Positions 22,926 through 31,648 of a DNA stretch of 36,919 nt are shown piece by piece (positions within the stretch are counted from its first letter, which is position 1; the number at the start of each line of letters is the position of its first letter). Under the pieces are notes generated by a model that did no database searches, had not been told where the DNA came from, and worked only from the letters and a program-made list of their open reading frames with translations. The translations under genes were made by a program, and so were the position numbers. This DNA is from RGIG1681 sp045657465 (GTDB lineage Bacteria; Bacillota; Clostridia; Christensenellales; UBA1242), in the NCBI GenBank assembly GCA_045657465.1, contig JAZOTD010000031.1:1-36919 (forward strand), read 5' to 3'.

Positions 22926-25900
22926 CACTTCCCCCTTCTGGCACTTCACCAAAGCTTTGAACCGAAACTTTTGCATGACACTTTCTGCCTTTATCAAATC
23001 TTGATTTTTCAAGCCCACAAAAACCTGCAAACTCGCAGAACTTACATGGCAATGAATCACTGTCACCAAGCATAATTGGAGATGGTTCAATGTACCCAGA
23101 CAAAATCTCGCTTGCCGCACCCTCACAGAGCTTTTTGTTATAGTCTTTCATCATGTCAAATTCTTCACTTGAAAAATAAACCTTTGAATTTCCTTTGCTG
23201 ATTTCATAGGTGTTAGTGTTAACATTTTCTTTGCTTGTCTTAAGTTTAAATTGAATCAAATCACTTTCAGCATTTTCAAATGAAACTGAATTATCCATAT
23301 GCTTAAGCACATTTGCATCGTCAATCAAAAAACCTTGTAATTTGTAAATATTTCTAATTTTCTTATCATTTTTTACATATTCACTATGAATTGGAAAATA
23401 AAAGATTCCTGCAACTTTTTCACCATTTGCACCAGTCATTGCTGACAAATATGACACAAGCTGAATTTTTTTGCCATAATAAACCGATGGCAAATCATTT
23501 TTGATGTCGCCAGTTTTATAATCAATAATTCTCACATAATCGCCCCATTTGTCAATGCGGTCAATTTTTCCTTCAATTAAGATTATGGTGCCATCTGCGG
23601 TTTTTAATTTAATTGCATTTTCGCCTTTAAATTCATACTCATTTTGCACGGCCTTAAAACTTGAATTTTGTTGTTCAAAAAACAAGTGTTTGCAAAGTCT
23701 TTTTGTTTCACCAACAATGAATGTTAAAATGGCATTATTTCGCTTTTTGTTAACCTTAAATTCTGCAAATATATCATCACATAATTTTTCAACTTTTTGT
23801 TCAAACTCTTCATCGGTTAGGTTTTCAAATGACAAAATTTCATCAACAAAAATTTCTGCAATTCTGTGCACAATAGAACCAATGTCAATGTGTGACAATT
23901 TTGCTTCTTTATTTTCTTTCAATCTCAGCCCATAGTTTACAAAGAACAAATATGGACACATAAAATATTTTTCAAGTTGCGAAATGCTAGTTGTTCCCTT
24001 TGGAAAATATAAGTCACGTGCACTTTCAAGCACATAATTTTTCTCTTCAATAACAACATTGCTGTCTATATGCTTTTTAAAGTTTTGAGACAATGAACTC
24101 TTTAAAACGCTATATTCATAATTTAAATCGGCAAGATTTAATTCACCATTTAAATAATCATTAATGTGTCTTGCAAACTTTAGTTCTGCTCCTTTTTTGC
24201 TGGCAAAACGAACCCTTGAATATTTAGTTGATTTGATATCATTTCCAAACAATGCAAGAAGTCTAAGCACCATTCTTGCAGGCTTGTTTTTAGCTACATA
24301 ACTCACAAAAATCTTTTCAGTTGGTTCCAAAAACGCTTCATAAGCTCTAAACAATTCTCTGTCGTTAATTTCTTTAACTGTTGGTTCAATAGCTTTTGAA
24401 ATTAACTGCTTTGTTTCATCAAGCTCACCATCTAAAATAATGCCACTATCTTGCAACTTTGCTGGAAACTTATTTTCTTCAGCCCCCACAATAAACATGG
24501 TTTTTATGCCAAAGAAACCATCAGTGTTATCCTGAACAATAACAGCATCAATTGACACTGGTGATAAATTGACTTTCATTGAACCAAATCCTGAAAGATA
24601 GATCTGCAAAAATTCATTTGCAGGCATTTCCATTTTACCCATAAAGTTTTCAAAAGATTTTGAGAACTCTTGACACTTGTCAAATATCGCCAATGTGATT
24701 TCACTTTCAATGACATCACCATTATTTTTTTCAAACTCAGCAACCGCTTCAAGTTTGTTTTTAACGTCATACCAATCAAAAATAAAGTCGATAATTTTCA
24801 AATAATCAGCCACTGTTTTTGCAGCCTTAATTTTTGAAATAAATTGCGCATAAAATTCACAAAACGGCAAAATAACAGCATTTAGCCTTGTTCGTTTTTC
24901 TGCATCTTCAATGTCTTTTTCTTGAATTTCATCTAAAAATGCACCATGGTTAAGCCCCACTTCTTTAGCATAATTTTCAAACTCGGCATAACCATCAGTT
25001 CTTACAAACTCACTAGACAAAAACTTAAACACCTTTTCTTCAGCAAGATTGCTGAAATATAGTTCAAAGCAAGTTTTTATAAACCCTATTAGCATATGAT
25101 TTGAAATGTCATGGTCATCATTAATAAAATATGGAATTTCATAGTTATCAAAGCAACGTTTAACAAGTTCTTTGTTTTCAGCAAGTGAGCATACAAACAC
25201 ACCAATATCTCTAAACCTTTTTCCTGAATTAATCTCATTTAAGATTGTGTTTGCAACAAAGTCAAGCTCAAACTTTCTGCTTTTTGCTTCAAAAACTTGA
25301 ACCTGACCTTTGCTCTTCACTTCACTATTAACCGAAAAAATTTGCTCTGCAATTTCTTTAAAATCACCTTGTTTTTTTGACGATACAAAAACTGGCTGAT
25401 AAGCATAACCTAGCTCATCACCCACATGCTTGAATTTTTTAAAAAGCTCGTTATTTTGAACAAATGCGTCTTTACGTTTTTCATTAAAATAAACACTAGA
25501 AAATGTGATTTCTTTTGCATTTTTTGCAAGGTCTTTAAGCACTGATGTCATTTCATAAGTCACATTATCAAAACCAACAACAAACAATTCTGCATTTTTG
25601 ATAAACTTGCTGTCTTTTGCGAATTTTGAAATCAAATTTAATTTATCACAATCGTCATACAAATCATTAGAAAGCGCGTCTTCATAAAGTTCATACAAAA
25701 ACACAAGATCTTCAAGTTTTGCTTTCAAAGACTTTGAGCATTTTTCTAAATTTGCTCTTAAATCAACTGGAGTGACATTGCTTGATTTAAACTGTTGAAT
25801 TGTGTCATAAACTTTTTCAGCAAAACTAATGGTTTTAGCCGTTTTTTGATAGCATTTAAGCTCTTTTATGTGATCAAAAATAATTTGTCTTAAAAGCATC

Positions 25901-26166
25901 ACACAGGTCTGTTTTGTAACAATTTTTTCATTTGAAACAAAACCCAACCTTTTAATTAGACGAACAAAACTATAAACAAAAATATTTGCAAATGCCCCAC
26001 TTTTTGAAAGTGCAAGCAATTCTTTTTCAATAATAATTGATTTTGTTTCAGGCACAATGACAACAAAGTCAGAAAACACATTTTGTTCTGCCTTTTGAAT
26101 AACACACTTTAACGCTTCGGTGGTTGCCGACTTGGTTGTGTCAGATAAAATATAATTTATTTTCAT
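22915..26166 (-). CDS. addB: AddB helicase-nuclease subunit
   Basis: The 1083-aa partner of AddA. In AddB the inactive helicase scaffold recognises Chi, and the C-terminal nuclease cuts the other strand. The four Cys expected to hold a 4Fe-4S cluster are present: one in YFMCPYLFF and three in CKFCEFAGFC near the C-terminus. The nuclease motif reads IEGKIDRIDKWGDYVRIIDYKTGD. The N-terminal P-loop is degenerate: ILSDTTKSATTEA replaces the GxSGSGKT form of Bacillus AddB, so ATP binding here is probably lost, as in RexB-like proteins. AAGGAAGG precedes the ATG. addB and addA form one overlapping operon. Confidence 0.94.
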   Translation of the reverse strand: MKINYILSDTTKSATTEALKCVIQKAEQNVFSDFVVIVPETKSIIIEKELLALSKSGAFANIFVYSFVRLIKRLGFVSNEKIVTKQTCVMLLRQIIFDHIKELKCYQKTAKTISFAEKVYDTIQQFKSSNVTPVDLRANLEKCSKSLKAKLEDLVFLYELYEDALSNDLYDDCDKLNLISKFAKDSKFIKNAELFVVGFDNVTYEMTSVLKDLAKNAKEITFSSVYFNEKRKDAFVQNNELFKKFKHVGDELGYAYQPVFVSSKKQGDFKEIAEQIFSVNSEVKSKGQVQVFEAKSRKFELDFVANTILNEINSGKRFRDIGVFVCSLAENKELVKRCFDNYEIPYFINDDHDISNHMLIGFIKTCFELYFSNLAEEKVFKFLSSEFVRTDGYAEFENYAKEVGLNHGAFLDEIQEKDIEDAEKRTRLNAVILPFCEFYAQFISKIKAAKTVADYLKIIDFIFDWYDVKNKLEAVAEFEKNNGDVIESEITLAIFDKCQEFSKSFENFMGKMEMPANEFLQIYLSGFGSMKVNLSPVSIDAVIVQDNTDGFFGIKTMFIVGAEENKFPAKLQDSGIILDGELDETKQLISKAIEPTVKEINDRELFRAYEAFLEPTEKIFVSYVAKNKPARMVLRLLALFGNDIKSTKYSRVRFASKKGAELKFARHINDYLNGELNLADLNYEYSVLKSSLSQNFKKHIDSNVVIEEKNYVLESARDLYFPKGTTSISQLEKYFMCPYLFFVNYGLRLKENKEAKLSHIDIGSIVHRIAEIFVDEILSFENLTDEEFEQKVEKLCDDIFAEFKVNKKRNNAILTFIVGETKRLCKHLFFEQQNSSFKAVQNEYEFKGENAIKLKTADGTIILIEGKIDRIDKWGDYVRIIDYKTGDIKNDLPSVYYGKKIQLVSYLSAMTGANGEKVAGIFYFPIHSEYVKNDKKIRNIYKLQGFLIDDANVLKHMDNSVSFENAESDLIQFKLKTSKENVNTNTYEISKGNSKVYFSSEEFDMMKDYNKKLCEGAASEILSGYIEPSPIMLGDSDSLPCKFCEFAGFCGLEKSRFDKGRKCHAKVSVQSFGEVPEGGSDGN

Positions 26167-26187
26167 TGACGCCTTCCTTATAGCCCT

Positions 26188-26216
26188 ATTTTACATTATT
26201 TGAAGACATATTTCAA
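26188..26216 (-). promoter_or_regulatory. Sigma-A promoter of addBA
   Basis: TTGAAA (26216-26211), a 17-nt spacer and TAAAAT (26193-26188). Confidence 0.65.
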
Positions 26217-26249
26217 CAAACTACAATAATTTTGTCATGTTAAATAAAA

Positions 26250-26279
26250 TTGACTTTGCATATGATTTTATTGTAAACT
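26250..26279 (+). promoter_or_regulatory. Probable promoter of the zinc peptidase gene
   Basis: TTGACT, an 18-nt spacer and TAAACT at 26274-26279, 22 bp before the start. It diverges from the addB promoter. Confidence 0.5.
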
Positions 26280-26301
26280 AAAAGCATTAAAAGGAGTTAT
26301 T

Positions 26302-27024
26302 ATGAACTGGACATTATTATATATCATTGCAAGTTTGCTAATATTGCCAATGTTTTTGTATGGAATTTTTGCAGAATCAAACACATTCAAAGTTTTTAAA
26401 AAGTATGCAAAATACCCAACAGGTGCAGGCATCGGTTCTGCTGAACTTGCAACTGCTTTGTTAAAAAAAGGCAACGTGCATGACGTTGAAGTGGTTCCAA
26501 TCAAAAAACTTTTAGACGATTGCTATGACCCACGCCACAAAGTTATCAAAATTTCAGAACAAAATTTCAACAATGCTTCAATTGCAGGAATCAGCGTTGC
26601 AGCCCATGAAGTTGGCCATGCAATGCAAGACCATGAAAAGTCATTTTTGTTTAGACTTCGAATCGCAATTGTTCCATTTGTGAACCTTATTTCAAAAGCA
26701 TACATTCCACTTATTTTAGTTGGTTCAATCTTGTCATTCACACTCATGATTCCAACAGTTGGTTATTGGATTTGCTGGGCTTCAGTTATTGCATATGGTG
26801 CAAGCTTGCTGTTTTATTTAATCACTCTTCCTCTTGAGTTCAATGCATCAAAGCGTGCATTAAACATGCTTAGAGAAACAGGAATATTTACAAACACCGA
26901 ACTTCAATATGCAAAAGAAGTGTTGAGTGCTGCCGCTCAAACATATATTGCAGCATCACTCACACAACTTATTTATTTCTTAAGATTCTTAAGCTATGCA
27001 ATGATTTTCACAGACAGAAAATAA
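26302..27024 (+). CDS. Membrane zinc metallopeptidase, YugP family
   Basis: A 240-aa integral membrane protease of the neutral zinc metallopeptidase family (PF04298; Bacillus YugP). An N-terminal membrane segment (about 3-22) leads to a soluble part with the zinc signature HEVGH at 102-106, in AAHEVGHAMQDHE. Two or three further membrane segments follow (about 122-148, 150-180, 218-236), with LEFNASKRALN (about 188-198) supplying the third metal ligand. Physiological substrate unknown. AAAAGGAG precedes the ATG; the gene stands alone between a divergent promoter and a bidirectional terminator. Confidence 0.92.
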   Translation: MNWTLLYIIASLLILPMFLYGIFAESNTFKVFKKYAKYPTGAGIGSAELATALLKKGNVHDVEVVPIKKLLDDCYDPRHKVIKISEQNFNNASIAGISVAAHEVGHAMQDHEKSFLFRLRIAIVPFVNLISKAYIPLILVGSILSFTLMIPTVGYWICWASVIAYGASLLFYLITLPLEFNASKRALNMLRETGIFTNTELQYAKEVLSAAAQTYIAASLTQLIYFLRFLSYAMIFTDRK

Positions 27025-27030
27025 ACAATA

Positions 27031-27057
27031 AAAAATACACCGTCAAGGTGTATTTTT
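27031..27057. terminator. Bidirectional terminator
   Basis: An 11-bp stem, AAAAATACACC / GGTGTATTTTT, with loop GTCAA between the convergent peptidase and XRE genes. Confidence 0.88.
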
Positions 27058-27058
27058 A

Positions 27059-28114
27059 TTATGCTTTTTTGTTTTTATTTTTTAAATAAGATATCAATCC
27101 AAATGCAAGAAATATCACAGCAATCGTCAATATGGTTAAACAAACAATAAGATTAACGTTTCGCTCTATTGCAAGTTCACCTCCCCAATTTGAAAGACTT
27201 GCTTTAAACACATTAAATCCATCAATTTCAAACTGAACATCAGGGTTTTTAAACTTAAAAAACAATGGAATAACATAAGCAAATATATCAACCATAAACA
27301 ATATAATGCTAGTTTTCAACAGTTTGTTAATCTTTAAAAACCTAACACTTAAAAACAAGTTTAACATCACATAAACAACTGTCACAATCGGCAATGCTAT
27401 TTTAAAATACCACCACACATCAGCATTTTGAGCAACTGTGTATGCATTAATCACAATTAAAAGAATGTTAAGCATAACAAAGTCAATAAACACTGACAGA
27501 AAATCATTAAATTTTCTTACTTTTGCAAAAATATTATATTTAGCAATGTAGATAGGCATAAAAATTATCATTAATCCAAAAAGCACAGATAATGCCACAA
27601 TCCAAAACCAAGCACCATTGGTGTAAATCGCACAAACTGCAATAAGCAAACAGAATGCCAAAAACATTGAGAGCGGAACAATCAACAATTTGTGTTTTTT
27701 TATAAGTTTTGGCAGATTTGTAAAAGTAAATGCAAAAATCAAGGCCGACAAAACAATCCAGAACCAAGTTAAACCCTTGTTAATAGCCAAATCACAAATA
27801 AAACAAGGAATAAGCGCCACTGAATAGGCTATATAAAAAAACAAACTCCAAGTCATTGAAAACGATCTCCATTTTTTCGCCTGAGCCTTTTCTTCTCTTG
27901 TTTTGTTGTCTATGCTTGCCGTAATAAGCTCATGTTCGGTCACTTTAAAAATTTCCGCCAGTTTAGGAAGCAATGTAATGTCAGGATGCGCAACATCTTT
28001 CTCCCACTTGCTAACTGCTGACTCAGACACAAACAACAACTTCGCAAGTTCTTTCTGCGTTAAATTTTTTTCTTGTCGTTTTTGTTTTAAAAAACAGCCA
28101 AAACTATTTTCCAT
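27059..28114 (-). CDS. XRE-family transcriptional regulator with a multi-pass membrane domain
   Basis: A 351-aa protein. Residues 5-60 form a helix-turn-helix domain of the XRE/Cro type (core LTQKELAKLLFVSESAVSKWEK, 18-39). After a charged linker (about 65-90) there are about eight hydrophobic segments from residue 90 to the end. Such membrane-tethered XRE proteins are common in Clostridia; a role in sensing envelope or transport state is possible but unproven. The ATG at 28114 has AAGGAG 8 nt upstream; an in-frame start 33 nt further up has none. It is monocistronic, with an extended -10 promoter and an inverted repeat upstream that might be its own operator. Confidence 0.88.
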   Translation of the reverse strand: MENSFGCFLKQKRQEKNLTQKELAKLLFVSESAVSKWEKDVAHPDITLLPKLAEIFKVTEHELITASIDNKTREEKAQAKKWRSFSMTWSLFFYIAYSVALIPCFICDLAINKGLTWFWIVLSALIFAFTFTNLPKLIKKHKLLIVPLSMFLAFCLLIAVCAIYTNGAWFWIVALSVLFGLMIIFMPIYIAKYNIFAKVRKFNDFLSVFIDFVMLNILLIVINAYTVAQNADVWWYFKIALPIVTVVYVMLNLFLSVRFLKINKLLKTSIILFMVDIFAYVIPLFFKFKNPDVQFEIDGFNVFKASLSNWGGELAIERNVNLIVCLTILTIAVIFLAFGLISYLKNKNKKA

Positions 28115-28135
28115 AAACATCTCCTTTATGGTCAA

Positions 28136-28141
28136 AGTATA
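28136..28141 (-). promoter_or_regulatory. Extended -10 promoter of the XRE gene
   Basis: TGT-TATACT on the minus strand, 22 nt before the start codon; the -35 is poor. Confidence 0.45.
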
Positions 28142-28184
28142 ACACACATTATTGATATAACATAGAAAAATTTAACATTTGTCG

Positions 28185-28201
28185 CTTGAAAATTATTCAA
28201 G
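28185..28201. promoter_or_regulatory. Inverted repeat upstream of the XRE promoter
   Basis: CTTGAA-AATTA-TTCAAG, a perfect 6-bp dyad about 44 bp upstream of the -10. It could be an operator for the XRE regulator; there is no direct evidence. Confidence 0.3.
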
Positions 28202-28250
28202 TTACATAACAAACTCAAAATTTTGTTTATTCTCAAATTTTAGACACAAA

Positions 28251-28276
28251 AAAAACAAGGGATTACCCTTGTTTTT
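28251..28276 (-). terminator. Terminator of the 303-aa repeat protein gene
   Basis: An 11-bp stem, AAAAACAAGGG / CCCTTGTTTTT, with loop ATTA, 2 bp after the stop codon. Confidence 0.88.
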
Positions 28277-28278
28277 AA

Positions 28279-29190
28279 TTAGAGCATTGATTTTTCAAGA
28301 TCAAAGAGCGAACCAAGTCTAGCAACACACAAAATGTTTTCAACTTCTTGAGAAAGTTCTTGGTTATATGTTTCTTTAACCACTTCAGCGTGTTCATAAA
28401 CAGCAGTTTCTTTTTCAGCTTTAACTGCCTTTTTAGCTACACATTTTCTTGCTTTCTTTGCCGTCTTAACTTCAGCCGCTTGAACAGATGATTCACGTGC
28501 ATCTTCATCTGCATAGTTTAAGATTTGTTTAATAAATTCAATGATTTCATAATCGCTAAATTGCATTTCTTCAACAGGACCAATGTTTGTTTCATAATAA
28601 TATTCAGCCAAACCTGTGTTGTCACTAGTTTTAGATGGTTTCATGATTTTTGTTTCAACTTCATCATCTGCAGAAAATCCAACATCTAAAATAGCTTTGA
28701 TATAGTCAATGATTTCTTCATTTGACAAATTTTGTTCAGCTTCTTCAACGTTTGATTTATAGATATATTCAGCAATACCTTCATTGGTTCCTTCTTTAGA
28801 AGGTTTCATAATTTTCTTAACAACATCGTTGTTTTGAATAATGTTTATATTTAAGACTTCTTTAACAAAATCAATGATATCAAAATCATCAAAAGCTTCA
28901 ACTTTTTCAACAGACTTTGCAGTTTTTCTAAAACAGAAATCAGTGTAGTCTTCAACTTCGCTAACCTTTGTTTTAACAGGACGCTTTGAAGCAACCGTCA
29001 CATTCTTTTCATAACCAGCGTCAGCTTGTTTTTGAACTTTTTTCTTTGAAGCAGTATTGTTGATTTCAACAACACCAAAAGACTCAACTTCTGTTTCAGC
29101 AACTGATTTTTTAACACCACATTGTCTAGATTGCGCGGTTTTAGTCAATTTTTCATCATCAACTTCAATTTCAACCAGTTTTTTTGTCAT
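28279..29190 (-). CDS. Uncharacterised protein with 55-residue tandem repeats, 303 aa
   Basis: I know no family for it. The N-terminal 90 residues are Lys/Glu/Val-rich and probably disordered. Two long repeats follow at residues 102-147 and 157-202, 55 residues apart. Each has an amphipathic helix (DIIDFVKEVL / EIIDYIKAIL), then KIMKPSK, then a Gly-[IL]-AEY-[IY]-Y ending. A third, partial copy (YEIIEFIKQIL, 214-224) keeps the helix only. A Lys-rich tail (240-275) and a short C-terminal helix end the protein. There is no membrane segment. AAGGAG lies 8 nt before the ATG at 29190; an in-frame GTG 9 nt upstream overlaps the ribosome site. The helix motif recurs at the C-terminus of the 460-aa membrane protein at 35099-36481. 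Confidence 0.85.
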   Translation of the reverse strand: MTKKLVEIEVDDEKLTKTAQSRQCGVKKSVAETEVESFGVVEINNTASKKKVQKQADAGYEKNVTVASKRPVKTKVSEVEDYTDFCFRKTAKSVEKVEAFDDFDIIDFVKEVLNINIIQNNDVVKKIMKPSKEGTNEGIAEYIYKSNVEEAEQNLSNEEIIDYIKAILDVGFSADDEVETKIMKPSKTSDNTGLAEYYYETNIGPVEEMQFSDYEIIEFIKQILNYADEDARESSVQAAEVKTAKKARKCVAKKAVKAEKETAVYEHAEVVKETYNQELSQEVENILCVARLGSLFDLEKSML

Positions 29191-29260
29191 AGCCAACACT
29201 CCTTATAAAAATTATTTATACCAATCATTACTTTTATTTATGGTTTGTTATTATACAATA

Positions 29261-29289
29261 ATTATAGCCAACTTTTTTATTTTTGTAAA
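29261..29289 (-). promoter_or_regulatory. Sigma-A promoter of the 303-aa repeat protein gene
   Basis: TTTACA (29289-29284), a 17-nt spacer and a perfect TATAAT (29266-29261). The rest of the gap to 29338 shows nothing else. Confidence 0.72.
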
Positions 29290-29338
29290 CGTTTAATGAA
29301 TGGTTTTTGAAAAAAAGTTAAAATTTTTTATAAATACA

Positions 29339-29857
29339 TTACTTTTCAAAATACAGTTCATCAACAATTTCACCAGAATCATTAAGAATTTCTATCTTTT
29401 TTTCATCGATAATCGCATAAGTTTTATCACTTCCAAAACGTGGCACGGCCAGAGAACCTGGACACATAAAAATTATTCCATTGTTATTCTGCAAAATTGG
29501 ACGATGCACATGCCCTATCATAACAATTTTTGCACCATAACCTTCTAAATACATGTCGTTTAATTTGTGCCCGTGACAAAGATATGCAATCTTTCCGTTC
29601 ATATTCTCATATGTTTCATTAAAAATCTTAAAACGGGCATTTTCAGGCTCAAAATACCAATCATTATTACCTTTCACAATAGTCAATTTATTTGCCACCA
29701 AATTAAGTTTCTCAACCATTTCACTTGCACCAGTTCCAAAAATATCGCCAAGCAAAACAATTTTGTCTACCATATGCTCATTTGCAAGTTCAAGCATACG
29801 GTCAAGTGCCACCATTGAACCATGAAAGTCAGATGCAACTAAAAATTTTTGTGCCAT
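29339..29857 (-). CDS. YfcE-type metallophosphoesterase, second copy
   Basis: A 172-aa calcineurin-like phosphoesterase with the same motif order as the protein at 5360-5872: SDFHG (about 9-13), GDIFGTG (about 37-43), GNNDW (about 63-67), CHGHKLN (about 93-99) and GHVHRP (about 114-119). The pair is clearly paralogous but diverged. GGAG precedes the ATG. Only 17 bp separate its start from the lysS terminator, so there is no room for a promoter of its own; expression should depend on read-through from lysS. Substrate unknown. Confidence 0.9.
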   Translation of the reverse strand: MAQKFLVASDFHGSMVALDRMLELANEHMVDKIVLLGDIFGTGASEMVEKLNLVANKLTIVKGNNDWYFEPENARFKIFNETYENMNGKIAYLCHGHKLNDMYLEGYGAKIVMIGHVHRPILQNNNGIIFMCPGSLAVPRFGSDKTYAIIDEKKIEILNDSGEIVDELYFEK

Positions 29858-29874
29858 ATATTCTCCTTTAAAGT

Positions 29875-29904
29875 AAAAATTCTTACATTTCTGTAAGAAT
29901 TTTT
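29875..29904 (-). terminator. Terminator between lysS and the phosphoesterase gene
   Basis: A 13-bp stem, AAAAATTCTTACA / TGTAAGAATTTTT, with loop TTTC. In minus-strand RNA only about four U residues follow the stem, so partial read-through is plausible. Confidence 0.8.
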
Positions 29905-29907
29905 TTA

Positions 29908-31482
29908 CTAAATATTTAAAAGTTCAATATAGTTTGTTTTGTCACAAGCAGCGAAGAACAAATATAGTCTTGGACCACTTTCTGTGCCAAACAATAGATT
30001 GTAGAATATTTTAAAATATTTTTGTTGAACAGCCATATTTTCTTTCTTCGAAAGGTTTGGATTGTTCACAGTATCATAAATAAATTGTTGAACTTCTTTA
30101 TCTTTAATCTCTTCTCTTTCATTCAAGTAGTTATAAAGTTTTCTAACAACTTCTTTGTCTATGTCAGGCAAATTGTTAGCAAATTCTGTATTTTTTGATT
30201 CTAAAAGCTTAAAGAGTTTTTCTGGTTGATAAGTGTTAATGAAATATGTTGCTTTTTCAAATCTTTCATCTGCACGTGGAGTCCATGGCAAATCAAGTTT
30301 TGAAATTGCACCAACCAAGCTGTCATGATTGAAGTTTACGATTGGAGCAAGACTTGAAATAGTGTTGAAAGATGTTTCATTTTGATATTCTCTTCCTTCA
30401 ATTAAACAAAGGTCAAAAAGAGACTTTGTAAATTCATCAGCAGTGCCATCAAGATAAGCAGCAAGACCCTTGTCAAATTCTGAATAATGACGAATGATTG
30501 TGTCGTCAAAATAGAAGTTGTATGCATCTTCTGGTTCATATTTAGCAAAAAGCCATCTAACAATTTCTGGTGTGTAGAACTTTAAAACACCTGCAGGAGT
30601 AATGTTTACACCACTTGATGAGTGCATGCTTGAAACACCTGCAAAACCAAGCCAACCATAGCCTTGGAAAATTGGTGGTTCAAAACCAAAAATTTCTCTT
30701 GAAATTCTTGAAGAAACATCATAGCTTCCACCTGGTGTTGAGTGGTCAATGCCACCTGGTTCAAAGTCAACACCTTCTTCTTGCCAACGCATTGGCCAGT
30801 CAATCTTCCAAGAAAGTTTAATTTTGAAATATTCCAAAACATTAACAGTGTGTTCATGTCCACAAGCCTTACAAACATATGTAAGTTCATGTGTTTCTTC
30901 GTTGTAAGAAACAACCTTTGTTGAATCTTTCAAACACTTGTCACAATAAACAGCAACTGGATAATATGCTTCTCTTTCTTCATCATTTGCATCTTGAGTT
31001 TTGAAGCTCATCAAAATGTCATAGATTTCCTTTCTCTTCTCAAGTGAATAAACAACCTTTTGAGCATATCTGCCTGACATATATTCTTTTGATTGATAAA
31101 TATATTCAACTTCAATTCCAAGATCTTTAAGTGCTGCTTCATATTCTTTTTCAAAATGTTCAGCATAACTTTCATAACCATCATTGTATGGGTTTGGAAT
31201 AAGTGAGTATGGGCAACCAACATATTTGTCATATCCATCAACAACTTTTGCCACATTTACAGGAACTTTTCTAAATCTGTCAAAGTCGTCCCAAGAAAGC
31301 AAAAATCTAACCTTTTTACCCTTGTTTTTCAACGCTTTAGCCACAAAATATGGCACAGCAATATCTCTAAAATTTCCAATGTGAACACTGCCTGAAGGAC
31401 TTGTGCCGGCAGCACAAACATAAACGTCTTTATTTGGATTTCTTTCAATAACCTTGTCTGCAATTCTTTCACTCCAATGCAT
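29908..31482 (-). CDS. lysS: Class I lysyl-tRNA synthetase (archaeal type)
   Basis: A 524-aa class I LysRS, unrelated to the class II enzyme of most bacteria; it charges tRNA-Lys. The HIGH-type motif is PSGSVHIG (29-36), followed by the Rossmann-fold strand FLLSWDDFDRFR (about 60-71). A zinc-ribbon insertion has C180-x2-C183 and C204-x2-C207. GIDHSTPGGSYD (244-255) is a class I LysRS signature. The KMSKS-type loop reads SMHSSSGVNITP (285-296) and lacks both Lys residues. The C-terminal helical domain is normal. It has its own promoter, and about 30 nt of leader leave no room for a T-box. Confidence 0.95.
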   Translation of the reverse strand: MHWSERIADKVIERNPNKDVYVCAAGTSPSGSVHIGNFRDIAVPYFVAKALKNKGKKVRFLLSWDDFDRFRKVPVNVAKVVDGYDKYVGCPYSLIPNPYNDGYESYAEHFEKEYEAALKDLGIEVEYIYQSKEYMSGRYAQKVVYSLEKRKEIYDILMSFKTQDANDEEREAYYPVAVYCDKCLKDSTKVVSYNEETHELTYVCKACGHEHTVNVLEYFKIKLSWKIDWPMRWQEEGVDFEPGGIDHSTPGGSYDVSSRISREIFGFEPPIFQGYGWLGFAGVSSMHSSSGVNITPAGVLKFYTPEIVRWLFAKYEPEDAYNFYFDDTIIRHYSEFDKGLAAYLDGTADEFTKSLFDLCLIEGREYQNETSFNTISSLAPIVNFNHDSLVGAISKLDLPWTPRADERFEKATYFINTYQPEKLFKLLESKNTEFANNLPDIDKEVVRKLYNYLNEREEIKDKEVQQFIYDTVNNPNLSKKENMAVQQKYFKIFYNLLFGTESGPRLYLFFAACDKTNYIELLNI

Positions 31483-31513
31483 AACTATATCTCCTAAACA
31501 TAATAATGCCTAC

Positions 31514-31542
31514 AATTTACCACAATCTGCACATTTTGTCAA
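31514..31542 (-). promoter_or_regulatory. Sigma-A promoter of lysS
   Basis: A perfect TTGACA (31542-31537), a 17-nt spacer ending in TGG (extended -10) and TAAATT (31519-31514). Confidence 0.7.
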
Positions 31543-31612
31543 TTGACTAGCCAAAACAATTGTTAAACATCTTGGCAAAAATAAACCTAACTAATATATA
31601 AATTTCTGCAAT

Positions 31613-31644
31613 AAAAAACACAAGGTTTTCGCCTTGTGTTTTTT
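31613..31644 (-). terminator. Terminator of the 1113-aa gene
   Basis: A 13-bp stem, AAAAAACACAAGG / CCTTGTGTTTTTT, with loop TTTTCG, 5 bp after the stop codon. Confidence 0.9.
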
Positions 31645-31648
31645 GGTG

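Noticed and set aside
22926..23126. Longer N-terminus for AddA (67 extra residues)
   Set aside because: The segment is addB coding sequence in another frame; the ATG at 22925 has a good ribosome site and AddA homology begins there.
30606..30914. Minus-strand 102-aa Met/His-rich frame
   Set aside because: It overlaps lysS in another frame and has no ribosome site or recognisable domain.
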